Origin: a virus
Reading direction: 5' to 3' (one strand)
DNA length: 64,000 bases
Virus record (IMG/VR): IMGVR_UViG_3300036768_000279
Coordinates: 83,928 to 147,927 of that record
The translations under genes and the position numbers were made by a program. Shown one piece after another: positions 43,457 through 49,997 of this stretch (position 1 is the stretch's first letter; every line of letters begins with the position of its first letter). The notes beneath the pieces are model-generated. The model was given only the letters and a program-made list of their open reading frames with translations, did no database searches and was not told the origin of the DNA.

Positions 43457-44935
43457 TCAGCCCATGACGCGGGCACGGATTTCTGCCAGGGTATTTGTGT
43501 TTAGTTCCTTGCCGTCCACAAACACTTCGCGGAAGGCACAATTGTTCACTTCGTCCCAAGTGGCCTGATCCTTCATGCGGATCGTACCATCGGGATTATT
43601 GAAGGCCGCAATCAGGCCCTTCGCCGACTTCTTCGAAAAAGCTCCCTTGCTCGTCTTGGGATCCTTGAAGATGGCTCGTTCCTCGCCATTGACGACACCG
43701 TAGGTGGCCTTCATGGCAAAGCCAAAGGTGTCACGAGTATTGTACTGATACGTGTAGCTTCCGATACCAGCAACCCAATTCGTAGAAGCGAAACACTTTT
43801 CCATGAGTCGCTGGTTGATTCGCTTCGCGAGGTCTCGCGTGATTGAGTCACCGTAGATGAGGCCGACGTGCGAATCCAGTTCCTTGAATCCTGCGGCGTT
43901 CGTAGTGCCACCAAACAAGTCCCACAAGACTTCGATTGCACCCTTGTACTCGGGCGAGCCTTCGGGGGCGTCGGGATCGCCACAAATGATTTCCAAAGGC
44001 GTCTTCGGGCTTGAATCAGGACGAATGACCAGCTTGCCATTTCTTGCCAGAATTTCCTCCCGCAATTGCGGGAGAATGTTCGTCAGTACACCCCAGAAGT
44101 CCCAAGTGTCACTGACTACACTGAGAATACCCGCAGGGTATAGCTTGAAGAGGCGACGGAACGTATCGATTTCACCTTCCTGCGTACCCATGCACATAAC
44201 CGAGTGCTCAGTTGCAGGAACGCTTACGCCGACGAGTTCCTTGTCCGAGTCGGCGTAGTAATACTGTTCCAAGAATTCAATTGCTGGTACCGTATCGGTC
44301 CCCGCAAAGGACAGTAGGTGACCAGCACCACTCAGACACGCACTTTCGAGGCTACTCATGCCACGGAACGAGAAGTCGTGACCCTGGAATTGCGTGAAGC
44401 CACCGACCATATGCGGTGCGGACACCTTTGCGGCGGCGTCAAATTCGCGGCGGTATTCGCGAGCGATAGTGGCCGACGTGCAAGCTTGCCAAAGCGTGCA
44501 AGACAGAATGGTTTCGAGGTAATTCGGAAGCCAGAAGCCGCTTGGGTGCGTGCTGTGAATCACGAACGGGGGGCAGCCGACCGGGACTCGCGTACCCTCG
44601 GGCAAGGCGAGAATACGGATCGGCAGATAGCCGAGATTCCAAAGCTCGCGGATATGGTCCATCGGCACGGCGTCCTTGCCGATAGCGTTGTCCACGCGAC
44701 GCTTGTACTTCGCGACCACTTCTTCGACGGGTCGCGAAAAGAAGTTCTCGTTCCACTGGCGGACGAGGTATTCCTTGATGAAATACTGGAGGCCGAAGAA
44801 CACCACGCTGTCAACGCCTTCCAGGCGTGACGAGCGTGGAGTGAAATTGGAGAACACGAGCGACGTGCCCTCGGGATATTGGCGACGGTGATCGGACTTG
44901 TACCAGTCGATGAGCGAAAGCGGACTAATATTCAT
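43457..44935 (-). CDS. Nicotinamide phosphoribosyltransferase family (NAMPT or Namat)
   Basis: 492 residues, full length for the family. Active-site elements: YKSDHRRQYPEG (human Tyr18 region), GHDFSFRGMSS (Phe193/Arg196 region), AGTDTV (Asp219), PATEHS near residue 243 (catalytic His247 equivalent), VIRPDSS (Arg311/Asp313) and LIYGDSI (Asp354). Canonical enzymes join nicotinamide to PRPP to make NMN. In the phage NARP1 pathway a relative (Namat) joins nicotinamide to ADP-ribose pyrophosphate, giving NAD+ directly. It overlaps the PRPP-synthetase-family gene by ATGA, the pairing expected for NARP1. Confidence 0.88.
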   Translation of the reverse strand: MNISPLSLIDWYKSDHRRQYPEGTSLVFSNFTPRSSRLEGVDSVVFFGLQYFIKEYLVRQWNENFFSRPVEEVVAKYKRRVDNAIGKDAVPMDHIRELWNLGYLPIRILALPEGTRVPVGCPPFVIHSTHPSGFWLPNYLETILSCTLWQACTSATIAREYRREFDAAAKVSAPHMVGGFTQFQGHDFSFRGMSSLESACLSGAGHLLSFAGTDTVPAIEFLEQYYYADSDKELVGVSVPATEHSVMCMGTQEGEIDTFRRLFKLYPAGILSVVSDTWDFWGVLTNILPQLREEILARNGKLVIRPDSSPKTPLEIICGDPDAPEGSPEYKGAIEVLWDLFGGTTNAAGFKELDSHVGLIYGDSITRDLAKRINQRLMEKCFASTNWVAGIGSYTYQYNTRDTFGFAMKATYGVVNGEERAIFKDPKTSKGAFSKKSAKGLIAAFNNPDGTIRMKDQATWDEVNNCAFREVFVDGKELNTNTLAEIRARVMG

Positions 44936-45702
44936 GAAAGTTTGAATTGCTTGACGAGCGGATTGGTAAACGTGGCAAAACTGTCTGTGCAGTACACCCG
45001 TTCAATGTGACCGGCGAAAGGCTCAAAGCCCTTCGAAAAGATTGCGTGTGTGACGACCAAGTATACCTTCGCCTGCGGCGAATGCAAGTGAATTTCCTTT
45101 GCGATGGCAATAAAAGTGCCTCCACCATCGCAAAGATCGTCCACAATGACGAAGTTTTGATAGTTGAGCATTTGCTCAAGATGCTGCAATTCTACGCCAG
45201 CGACAGCACCATTGGTGTCACGCTTCTTGCTTCCTTGAATCAATGGACTCAGCTTATACTTCTCAATCCATTTAGCGGCCCCAGCGTCGGGCGAAACATA
45301 ACAGACCTTGGCTTCGCCAATATCCTCTTGAGCCATGCGAATTAGATTCGGAGTTACGTCCCAATCAAAACCATGGTCTAAATGGTCGAGCGTCGCGACC
45401 GAGTGAGGCTTGAGAACGTAAACACGTTCAAATCCTAGACCATTGATGAAATTGCAGACGATTGCAAGATCAAGTGCTTCGCCCGGAGAAAAGCGACGAT
45501 CACAACGACCGGCCAGCAGATACTTGATCGCCAGCGTTGTAAGTTCTGGATGGATTCGCTTTATTTGAGCGATCAAGAAAAGGTCGTCGAAGGTGCGAAT
45601 GCTTGCCGAAAGCTCTGTGTCGCCCTTCAAATCCTTGTCAGACTTGATGTGCTTGTGGCCATCGGGATAGTTCGAAACCTTGAACTCGGACAAATCAACC
45701 AT
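44932..45702 (-). CDS. Ribose-phosphate pyrophosphokinase family (PRS or Adps)
   Basis: 256 residues; about 30 N-terminal residues shorter than cellular enzymes, starting close to NYPDGHKH. LAGRCDRRFSPGEALDL is the flexible-loop/subunit motif, VLKPHSVAT the metal His, SKKRDTNG the catalytic Lys/Arg pair, and FVIVDDLCDGGGTF (residues ~183-196) the PRPP/ribose-phosphate loop. It would pyrophosphorylate ribose-5-P, or ADP-ribose if it is the NARP1 enzyme Adps. No NMN adenylyltransferase is seen in this window. Confidence 0.85.
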   Translation of the reverse strand: MVDLSEFKVSNYPDGHKHIKSDKDLKGDTELSASIRTFDDLFLIAQIKRIHPELTTLAIKYLLAGRCDRRFSPGEALDLAIVCNFINGLGFERVYVLKPHSVATLDHLDHGFDWDVTPNLIRMAQEDIGEAKVCYVSPDAGAAKWIEKYKLSPLIQGSKKRDTNGAVAGVELQHLEQMLNYQNFVIVDDLCDGGGTFIAIAKEIHLHSPQAKVYLVVTHAIFSKGFEPFAGHIERVYCTDSFATFTNPLVKQFKLS

Positions 45703-45721
45703 TTGCTTCGCTCAGTTGTTT

Positions 45722-45807
45722 TGGTACGGAAGATGGGACTTGCACCCACACGCCCTTTCGGGCATTAGCTTCTAAGGCTAACGCGGCTTCTATTACGCCA
45801 CTCCCGC
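45722..45807 (-). tRNA. tRNA-Leu(UAG)
   Basis: Type II cloverleaf: acceptor GCGGGAG/CTTCCGT, anticodon loop CTTAGAA, a proper long variable arm (GCCC..GGGC), encoded CCA and A73. This is the only leucine tRNA here with the expected long arm. Confidence 0.9.
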
Positions 45808-45842
45808 ATGTTAGGGTACTGAATAAGCAGGGGCAACACTCT

Positions 45843-45871
45843 ATCATACCATGAAGCAACTAACTTGTCAA
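45843..45871 (-). promoter_or_regulatory. Sigma-70 promoter before tRNA-Leu and the NAD genes
   Basis: TTGACA (45866-45871), 17-bp spacer, TATGAT (45843-45848) on the - strand. It would transcribe tRNA-Leu and read on into the PRS/NAMPT pair. Confidence 0.7.
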
Positions 45872-45952
45872 CTGTGTTCCAAGAATTTTGACGCTGTAAG
45901 CATTAAGGCATTTCTACCTCAATTGTCACGCCCAGACAAGCACACATTGTAG
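45851..45952 (+). CDS. Possible zinc-finger fragment, 33 aa, opposite strand
   Basis: MKQLTCQLCSKNFDAVSIKA... on the + strand inside the tRNA region. CxxC followed by Asn-Phe is typical of the N-terminal finger of phage endonucleases. It overlaps the leftward promoter, so it may be a relic of a mobile gene. Confidence 0.35.
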   Translation: MKQLTCQLCSKNFDAVSIKAFLPQLSRPDKHTL

Positions 45953-45969
45953 CAAGAACAGAATATAGT

Positions 45970-46047
45970 TGGTGGCCACGGTCGGATTCGAACCGACACT
46001 GCACGGGATTTGAAGCCGTTGCCTCCTGCCAATTGGGCTACGTGGCC
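45970..46047 (-). tRNA. tRNA with anticodon CAA (Leu by codon), type I body
   Basis: Acceptor GGCCACG/CGTGGCC, A73, encoded CCA, T arm GTCGG/CCGAC. Counting from the arms, the anticodon loop is TTCAAAT (CAA), but the 31-39 pair is a C-C mismatch, and a shift by one would give UCA (opal). The variable loop is only 5 bases, unlike leucine tRNAs. Identity uncertain. Confidence 0.75.
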
Positions 46048-46052
46048 ATTGA

Positions 46053-46220
46053 TTATCGAGCCGCAGGCTCGTGCTGACAGACGATTGCTTCCGGAAAATC
46101 GTGGGCGATGATGGCCGAGTAGATGGTCCATTCGCCACCATCAAGGCCGCAGCCCATCTTGAAAGTGAAGAAGAAACGATCGGCGTACTTGGCGAAGACA
46201 TAGCTTGGAGTCTTATCCAT
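46053..46220 (-). CDS. Small protein between tRNAs, 55 aa
   Basis: MDKTPSYVFAKYADRFFFTF with a C-terminal IIAHDFPEAIVCQHEPAAR. Sits between two tRNA genes; the frame could extend upstream into tRNA-Lys. No family. Confidence 0.45.
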   Translation of the reverse strand: MDKTPSYVFAKYADRFFFTFKMGCGLDGGEWTIYSAIIAHDFPEAIVCQHEPAAR

Positions 46221-46253
46221 CGAGAGCTTGATGCGTTCGAAAGTCGCGTAAAT

Positions 46254-46328
46254 TGGTAGGCCCGGATCGACTTGCACGATCCCTTATCGGTTAAAAGCCG
46301 ATTACAACGCTGTCTTTGTTTCGAGCCC
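46254..46328 (-). tRNA. tRNA-Lys(UUU)
   Basis: Anticodon arm ATCGG-CTTTTAA-CCGAT, T arm GATCG/CGATC, encoded CCA with A73. The acceptor stem has several G-U pairs. Confidence 0.85.
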
Positions 46329-46329
46329 A

Positions 46330-46406
46330 TGGTACTCCGTAGAGGATTTGCACCCCTGTCAATCGCCTTAGAAGTGCGATGCCTAAGTCTACTCGGCCAA
46401 CGGAGT
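46330..46406 (-). tRNA. tRNA-Arg(UCU)
   Basis: Acceptor ACTCCGT/ACGGAGT, anticodon loop CTTCTAA, T arm AGGGG/CCTCT, CCA encoded. One base from tRNA-Lys(UUU). Confidence 0.88.
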
Positions 46407-46412
46407 ATGATT

Positions 46413-46488
46413 TGGTCCATCCTGTGAGACTCGAACTCACGTCTTGCTGGTTAAGAGCCAGATATAATAGCCACTATACGAAGGATGG
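46413..46488 (-). tRNA. tRNA-Lys(CUU)
   Basis: Acceptor CCATCCT/AGGATGG, anticodon loop CTCTTAA, T arm GTGAG/CTCAC, CCA encoded, A73. Confidence 0.88.
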
Positions 46489-46489
46489 T

Positions 46490-46565
46490 TGGTCAAGGCG
46501 GTGAGACTCGAACTCACGATCTGCTGGTTCCAAACCAGCCGGAATAGCCACTATCCTACGCCCTG
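46490..46565 (-). tRNA. tRNA-Pro(UGG)
   Basis: Anticodon arm GCTGG-TTTGGAA-CCAGC, T arm GTGAG/CTCAC, CCA encoded, A73. Confidence 0.9.
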
Positions 46566-46578
46566 TTATTGTAGCTGT

Positions 46579-46664
46579 TGGCGGAAGGTAGACGAATCGA
46601 ACGCCGGGCCTTTCAACCCCCCTGGATTTCAAGTCCAGTTGCCAACCATTTAGCGGTACCTTCC
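46579..46664 (-). tRNA. tRNA-Ser(UGA)
   Basis: Type II: acceptor GGAAGGT/ACCTTCC, anticodon arm CTGGA-CTTGAAA-TCCAG, long variable arm, G73, CCA encoded. A protein frame (46613-46849) runs into it. Confidence 0.9.
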
Positions 46665-46849
46665 TGACGCTTACTCTTTGCAGGCTTCGCCTGCGGCTTC
46701 TCCACGACTACCACGCCCTTGCGGCGTTCTAGCCAGCGAATGATGTCGTCCCCAACGTAAGTACCCTGCTTACGCAGGCCCTTGAAATGGGAAAGAGCAT
46801 CCGCGACGCTCAACTTGCCGGACTTGACGTTCTCTCGGGTTTTATTCAT
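46613..46849 (-). CDS. Small basic protein overlapping tRNA-Ser, 78 aa
   Basis: MNKTRENVKSGKLSVADALSH then a Lys-rich segment. The last ~17 codons are the 5' half of tRNA-Ser, so either the gene has lost its own stop or the overlap is tolerated. ATGA overlap with the gene upstream supports the start. Confidence 0.5.
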   Translation of the reverse strand: MNKTRENVKSGKLSVADALSHFKGLRKQGTYVGDDIIRWLERRKGVVVVEKPQAKPAKSKRQEGTAKWLATGLEIQGG

Positions 46850-47202
46850 TTGATGTCCTTCGTAAACTGACGGGTTGTGAGTACCTTGCCAATGCCATTT
46901 GACAAAATGTCGGTGAAGAGCTTGGCTTGACCATGTTCATCATATACCTTAGATGCAAGGTGGTCAACCCATTTATAGAAATGTTCGTCTTGTTCGACCT
47001 CGATTACTCGGTCCGTGACGAACTCGAAATAGTCAGGATCGACTCCCTTCGACGCACGAATATGAATCGTGATGTCGCCCTTCTTGTTCTTTTTCGAGGG
47101 TGTTTCCGTAGGAGATACAGTAGACCTTGCACGCTCGGCCATAGCCTGCTCTGGAGAGAGGCCACGAGCTATCTCGTCCTTAGTGCGTCGAAATCGTGCC
47201 AT
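46846..47202 (-). CDS. Unknown protein, 118 aa
   Basis: From ATG 47202 (TAATG overlap). MARFRRTKDEIARGLSPEQA then a Lys/Ser linker, then EFVTDRVIEVEQDEHFYKWVDHLASKVYDE. The N-terminal 25 residues look like a DNA-binding helix pair. No family. Confidence 0.55.
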   Translation of the reverse strand: MARFRRTKDEIARGLSPEQAMAERARSTVSPTETPSKKNKKGDITIHIRASKGVDPDYFEFVTDRVIEVEQDEHFYKWVDHLASKVYDEHGQAKLFTDILSNGIGKVLTTRQFTKDIK

Positions 47203-47351
47203 TAGTATCGGCCCAGATACTCGATCAGTGCCCTTCCAAGCAGGAAGACGCCATAGCAACACGCTATGCACCAGATGATATTTAGGACGATAGCCGTCCA
47301 AAAGAAGGTGTTGATTCTTTTCTGAGCACGGTCAAAGGGATCGTAGGTCAT
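47202..47351 (-). CDS. Small membrane protein, 49 aa
   Basis: MTYDPFDRAQKRINTFFWTA, then one long hydrophobic helix (IVLNIIWCIACCYGVFLLG). TAATG overlap with the next gene and a promoter just upstream. Confidence 0.55.
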   Translation of the reverse strand: MTYDPFDRAQKRINTFFWTAIVLNIIWCIACCYGVFLLGRALIEYLGRY

Positions 47352-47581
47352 GTTTCAATGATAGCACGCTCAGTATGCTTGTCAAGCGAAAGTGGCGGAA
47401 AATGATCGTGTTCATGTAACAACGCAGTGCGTCGCCATGTCCACGCCACATAACAGCGGCGGGGTGATTTCGCCAACCCTTAACGGGGCCAGTCAAGCCC
47501 TTACGAGACCTTTCGTTGATCACCCTAGTCTAGGGCTTCTGCCGAAGCCCTAAAGTCTGGAAAGGGAAGAAAGGTCTGCAT
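47332..47581 (-). pseudogene. Broken MSMEG_6728-type (pyrimidine-dimer glycosylase-like) gene
   Basis: ATG 47581 begins MQTFLPFPDFRASAEALD, the diagnostic N-terminus of this family, then a TAG. One frame over it resumes: RKGLTGPVKGWRNHPAAVMW and RGHGDAL, the family's second block. The linker (RRLGKQR-type) is damaged, so a frameshift and small deletion have split the gene. A hairpin AGGGCTTC/GAAGCCCT lies at the breakpoint. Confidence 0.65.
47358..47385 (-). promoter_or_regulatory. Sigma-70 promoter
   Basis: TTGACA (47380-47385), 16-bp spacer, TATCAT (47358-47363) on the - strand, upstream of the genes at 47351 and below and of the tRNAs beyond. Confidence 0.65.
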
Positions 47582-47817
47582 TACAGCTTTTGAAAGAGAT
47601 CCAAGAAGGCAATGAACAGCCACAGAATACCCGCCACGACCAAGCACGCCACAAGAATCGCCAGAATAACTGCGGCAGGAATCCACAGTGGCGAAAGCAC
47701 CCACCACCAGGACCAGTCGATTTGATTGGTGAGCTTGAGACCAATGAAAAGAATGGCGAGCATGCCAGCGAAGCCGATGCCGCCCGAACGAACCTGAACG
47801 TTGTTGTTGTCAGACAT
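47581..47817 (-). CDS. Small membrane protein (fragile-X-F-like)
   Basis: 78 residues with two hydrophobic helices; GIGFAGMLAILFIGLKLT then IDWSWWWVLSPLWIP matches the widespread transmembrane Fragile-X-F phage protein. Function unknown. Confidence 0.65.
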   Translation of the reverse strand: MSDNNNVQVRSGGIGFAGMLAILFIGLKLTNQIDWSWWWVLSPLWIPAAVILAILVACLVVAGILWLFIAFLDLFQKL

Positions 47818-47861
47818 TGCACTTATCTGATTTTCAGAAGAATAATACTAAACGCGATGGC

Positions 47862-47934
47862 GGGCAAGGCACTTGATGGCACCCCGGTCTTCTGCTCGAC
47901 AGGCAGATATTCTAGCCGCTGAACTATACGCCTT
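47862..47934 (-). pseudogene. tRNA-Asp(GUC) relic
   Basis: Good 5' half and anticodon arm (TCTGC-CTGTCGA-GCAGA), matching acceptor strands AAGGCGT/GTGCCTT, but the T arm is about 4 bases short with no TTCGAAT loop and no encoded CCA. It overlaps the protein gene at 47924 by 11 bases. Confidence 0.6.
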
Positions 47935-48298
47935 CATTTAGAGTATATTCCCAGCTTCCATCGGGAGCAAGCACTTTCAAGGTTCTTACTGCGGTCGTCA
48001 TGATCTTGCCGTCCTGCGGATGGTAAAGTTCCATATGCATGTCGATGCCAAGCCACTTAGCCTTGAGAATTGAGCCTCCCCACGTCGAGCCGCTAATGCC
48101 ACCATCTACTGTCGGCTCAGGGAAGTAGTGACCTCCGTGGATCTCGAAACGGTTGTTGTCCAGTACCTTGATCTTATACAAGGTATTCTTTGTCTGAGCT
48201 TCGACACGAGTGCCTGGAGTGAGCTTGTCAAGCTCGATGCCACCACTCTTTTTCGAGTCCTCAATGTTCTTGAGGATAGAAGGATGAAGATTGTTCAT
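47924..48298 (-). CDS. Unknown protein, 124 aa
   Basis: MNNLHPSILKNIEDSKKSGG then a beta-rich domain (TRVEAQTKNTLYKIKVL, RFEIHGGHYFPEPT). Balanced composition and a clear start suggest a folded small protein; no family recognised. Confidence 0.6.
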   Translation of the reverse strand: MNNLHPSILKNIEDSKKSGGIELDKLTPGTRVEAQTKNTLYKIKVLDNNRFEIHGGHYFPEPTVDGGISGSTWGGSILKAKWLGIDMHMELYHPQDGKIMTTAVRTLKVLAPDGSWEYTLNEGV

Positions 48299-48377
48299 AG
48301 TTTGGCAGGCCGACTAGGACGCAAACCTAAGTCAATTGTTTTGGAGACAACTATGTTTTACACCATCGACCTCTGCA

Positions 48378-48602
48378 TTACTTCCAAAGCTTGAAAGTCT
48401 TGAAGATGGACGGCCATGCCTCGCGTGTGGCGAAAGCCATCGCAGTGACGGTACCATCCAAATTGCTTTCAGTGATCGTGACGTACTCGCCAGCTTGTTC
48501 TTTGGCCGCTTCCAACTCTTCCGGCATGACCTTACACATAACTTTTTGAAGAACGTGAGTCACAAGTGCATGTTGGAAGTGTCGCGAAACTTCAAATAGC
48601 AC
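48378..48602 (-). CDS. Unknown protein, 74 aa
   Basis: Residues MPEELEAAKEQAGEYVTI are helical and amphipathic, followed by short strands. The start may be internal (MCKVMPEEL). No family. Confidence 0.45.
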   Translation of the reverse strand: MLFEVSRHFQHALVTHVLQKVMCKVMPEELEAAKEQAGEYVTITESNLDGTVTAMAFATREAWPSIFKTFKLWK

Positions 48603-48681
48603 GCGAGCGAAGCGTGAGCCGCACTATTTATGGCGTGCCACTTGGGCACATCTTCATGTCGTACATCCCTTGTTTTCAAGC

Positions 48682-48709
48682 CCGTTCGCTATTCGCGAAT
48701 AGCGAACGG
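48682..48709. repeat. 28-bp perfect palindrome next to tRNA-Arg
   Basis: Self-complementary over all 28 bases (14-bp arm CCGTTCGCTATTCG and its complement). It ends at the base next to the discriminator of tRNA-Arg(ACG). Candidate terminator/processing stem, operator or recombination site. Confidence 0.7.
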
Positions 48710-48782
48710 TAGGTCTGGCAAGATTCGAACTTGCGTCCACTCTTTCGTAGAGAGTGATACTTGTTCACTAGAAGACAGACCC
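48710..48782 (-). tRNA. tRNA-Arg(ACG)
   Basis: Acceptor GGGTCTG/CAGACCT, anticodon arm ACTCT-CTACGAA-AGAGT, T arm GCAAG/CTTGC. CCA is not encoded (the gene ends ACCG), so it needs the CCA enzyme. Confidence 0.85.
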
Positions 48783-48793
48783 ACGTTTTGTGG

Positions 48794-48867
48794 TGGTGTG
48801 ACTATTCGGATCTGCCCCGAATCTTATTGCGTCACAAGCAATCGTGCGTCTACTACACCATAGTCAC
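48794..48867 (-). tRNA. tRNA-His(GUG)
   Basis: Acceptor GTGACTA/TAGTCAC, anticodon arm ATTGC-TTGTGAC-GCAAT, T arm TTCGG/CCGAA, CCA encoded. A G precedes position 1 as in tRNA-His, but base 73 is A rather than C. The T loop GGCAGAT is atypical. Confidence 0.8.
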
Positions 48868-48936
48868 CGTGCTGCTGGCCATAAGCCACCTTTCAAGCGA
48901 AGTATACTTTGTTGGTTTCAGAAGTAAAGCAGAAAT

Positions 48937-49014
48937 TGGTAGCCTCAGTCAGATTCGAACTGACACTGTTTTCGTTTTAAGCGAAACGTCTCCTGCCTGT
49001 TGGACTATGAGGCC
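48937..49014 (-). tRNA. tRNA-Leu(UAA), type I body
   Basis: Acceptor GGCCTCA with TGAGGCT, anticodon arm TTTCG-CTTAAAA-CGAAA, T arm GTCAG/CTGAC, CCA encoded. The 5-base variable loop is abnormal for leucine; it shares its D loop and T arm style with the CAA tRNA at 45970. Confidence 0.8.
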
Positions 49015-49018
49015 ATCT

Positions 49019-49094
49019 TGGTCCGCCAACAAGGAATTGAACCCTGCTCTCTGAGAGATAAGCTCAGTTCTATCAACCAGATTGATATTGGCGG
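49019..49094 (-). tRNA. tRNA-Ile(UAU)
   Basis: Acceptor CCGCCAA/TTGGCGG, anticodon arm CTGAG-CTTATCT-CTCAG (anticodon UAU read directly from DNA), T arm CAGGG/CCTTG, CCA encoded. Would read AUA. Confidence 0.82.
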
Positions 49095-49099
49095 TGTAT

Positions 49100-49173
49100 T
49101 GGCTCAGAGCCAGGGAATTGAACCCCAATATTCGTGTTAACAGCACGACATTCTACCATTGAATTAGCTCTGA
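49100..49173 (-). tRNA. tRNA-Asn(GUU)
   Basis: Acceptor TCAGAGC/GCTCTGA, anticodon arm TCGTG-CTGTTAA-CACGA, T arm TGGGG/CCCTG, G73, CCA encoded. Confidence 0.9.
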
Positions 49174-49180
49174 ATATATT

Positions 49181-49254
49181 TGGTACCCGATGAGGGACTC
49201 GAACCCCCGTCTTCTGGATGTAAACCAGATGTGCTGCCATTGTACCAATCGGGT
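49181..49254 (-). tRNA. tRNA-Val(UAC)
   Basis: Acceptor ACCCGAT/ATCGGGT, anticodon arm TCTGG-TTTACAT-CCAGA, A73, CCA encoded. Confidence 0.88.
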
Positions 49255-49291
49255 ATGTTAGTGCAAAAAACTTGGTTCTCCGGCGTCCATA

Positions 49292-49414
49292 TCATTTTGG
49301 ACGCTGCTTCCACTCTGCCGCCAAATGGCAACAAATCGTATAGCAAGGATTGATTTCCTTTAGGGTGGCGTCGTTTGCTTTGTGTTCTTGTGTGGTTTGA
49401 TGCCACACCCACAT
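49292..49414 (-). CDS. Possible Cys-rich small protein, 40 aa
   Basis: MWVWHQTTQEHKANDATLKE then CYTICCHLAAEW between tRNA-Val and the Thr-anticodon tRNA. Composition looks protein-like, but support is limited to the open frame in an otherwise empty gap. Confidence 0.35.
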   Translation of the reverse strand: MWVWHQTTQEHKANDATLKEINPCYTICCHLAAEWKQRPK

Positions 49415-49420
49415 TTTGTT

Positions 49421-49505
49421 TGGAGCCGGAGGTGGGATTCGAACCCACGATTGAGGTTGAGAGCCTCGCCAGATTACAAATCTGGTCCGTTAGACCGCTC
49501 CGGGC
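49421..49505 (-). tRNA. tRNA with anticodon UGU (Thr) on a type II body
   Basis: The anticodon arm CCAGA-TTTGTAA-TCTGG is perfectly symmetrical, so UGU is certain. A long variable arm follows (GAGG-CTCTCAA-CCTC), normal only for Leu, Ser and Tyr. T arm GTGGG/CCCAC, U73, CCA encoded, and a C-C mismatch at position 1-72. Identity (Thr, Ser or Tyr charging) is open. Confidence 0.82.
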
Positions 49506-49619
49506 ACCCCGGCATTTAGCATGATTCTCAAGGAGACACTCGAAAATCTTGTTTACACTACAGAATCGCCGTCTAATCGTGCGGTGCTTGTCGCGAACTG
49601 CTCTCTGCACGATGTTTGA

Positions 49620-49691
49620 TGTCTCCCCTCGGATTCGATCCGAGATTCTCCGGGCTTCAACCGGACGTAATTACATTTATACGAAAGAGAC
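49620..49691 (-). tRNA. tRNA-Phe(GAA)
   Basis: Acceptor GTCTCTT/GGGAGAC, anticodon arm TCCGG-TTGAAGC-CCGGA, T arm CTCGG/CCGAG, A73; CCA not encoded. Confidence 0.85.
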
Positions 49692-49694
49692 ATT

Positions 49695-49717
49695 CGCTTC
49701 GCTCATGGAGCGAAGCG
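49695..49717. repeat. 10-bp hairpin upstream of tRNA-Phe
   Basis: CGCTTCGCTC / GAGCGAAGCG with a 3-base loop, just 5' of tRNA-Phe on its own strand. Probably an RNA processing or spacer stem. Confidence 0.6.
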
Positions 49718-49997
49718 TATACTAGAAGTGTCCCCAATGCCTTGCACACAATGCTAGGGGCCGACTTACCAGCTTAGCTCGATTCGTGTGTGTTCACGTT
49801 TCGATGCATCTTCGCTGGGATTACGTTTGGCACTTCAAAGCCAAGATGGTAGCTACTTCCATCCTGTACTCCCGTTTGAAGGGGAGGTTCTAAAGGCATG
49901 CACGCATTGAACAAGTACAATCATTTCCCCGAGTTATGTCGGGCTCAGGATGCATGCCTGTTTATTCAAAAACTTGGTGGAATATTAGTGTATTGAA
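49718..49997. other. Gap between tRNA-Phe and tRNA-Ala, no gene recognised
   Basis: About 280 bases. There are small inverted repeats (CCCGA/TCGGG near 49940, CTCCC/GGGAG near 49875) and a TTAGTGTATTGAATGG motif on the + strand at 49985, but no cloverleaf, no convincing protein frame and no tmRNA features. Confidence 0.6.

Noticed and set aside
45970-46047. UGA recoding by an opal-suppressor tRNA
   Set aside because: The anticodon counts as CAA, and many genes in the window end in TGA with overlapping starts, so UGA is a normal stop.
47532-47551. Terminator hairpin AGGGCTTC/GAAGCCCT
   Set aside because: It lies within the coding remnant of the glycosylase-like gene and lacks a U-run.
49718-49997. 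tmRNA or extra tRNA between tRNA-Phe and tRNA-Ala
   Set aside because: No T arm, no Ala-like acceptor pair and no tag frame found.
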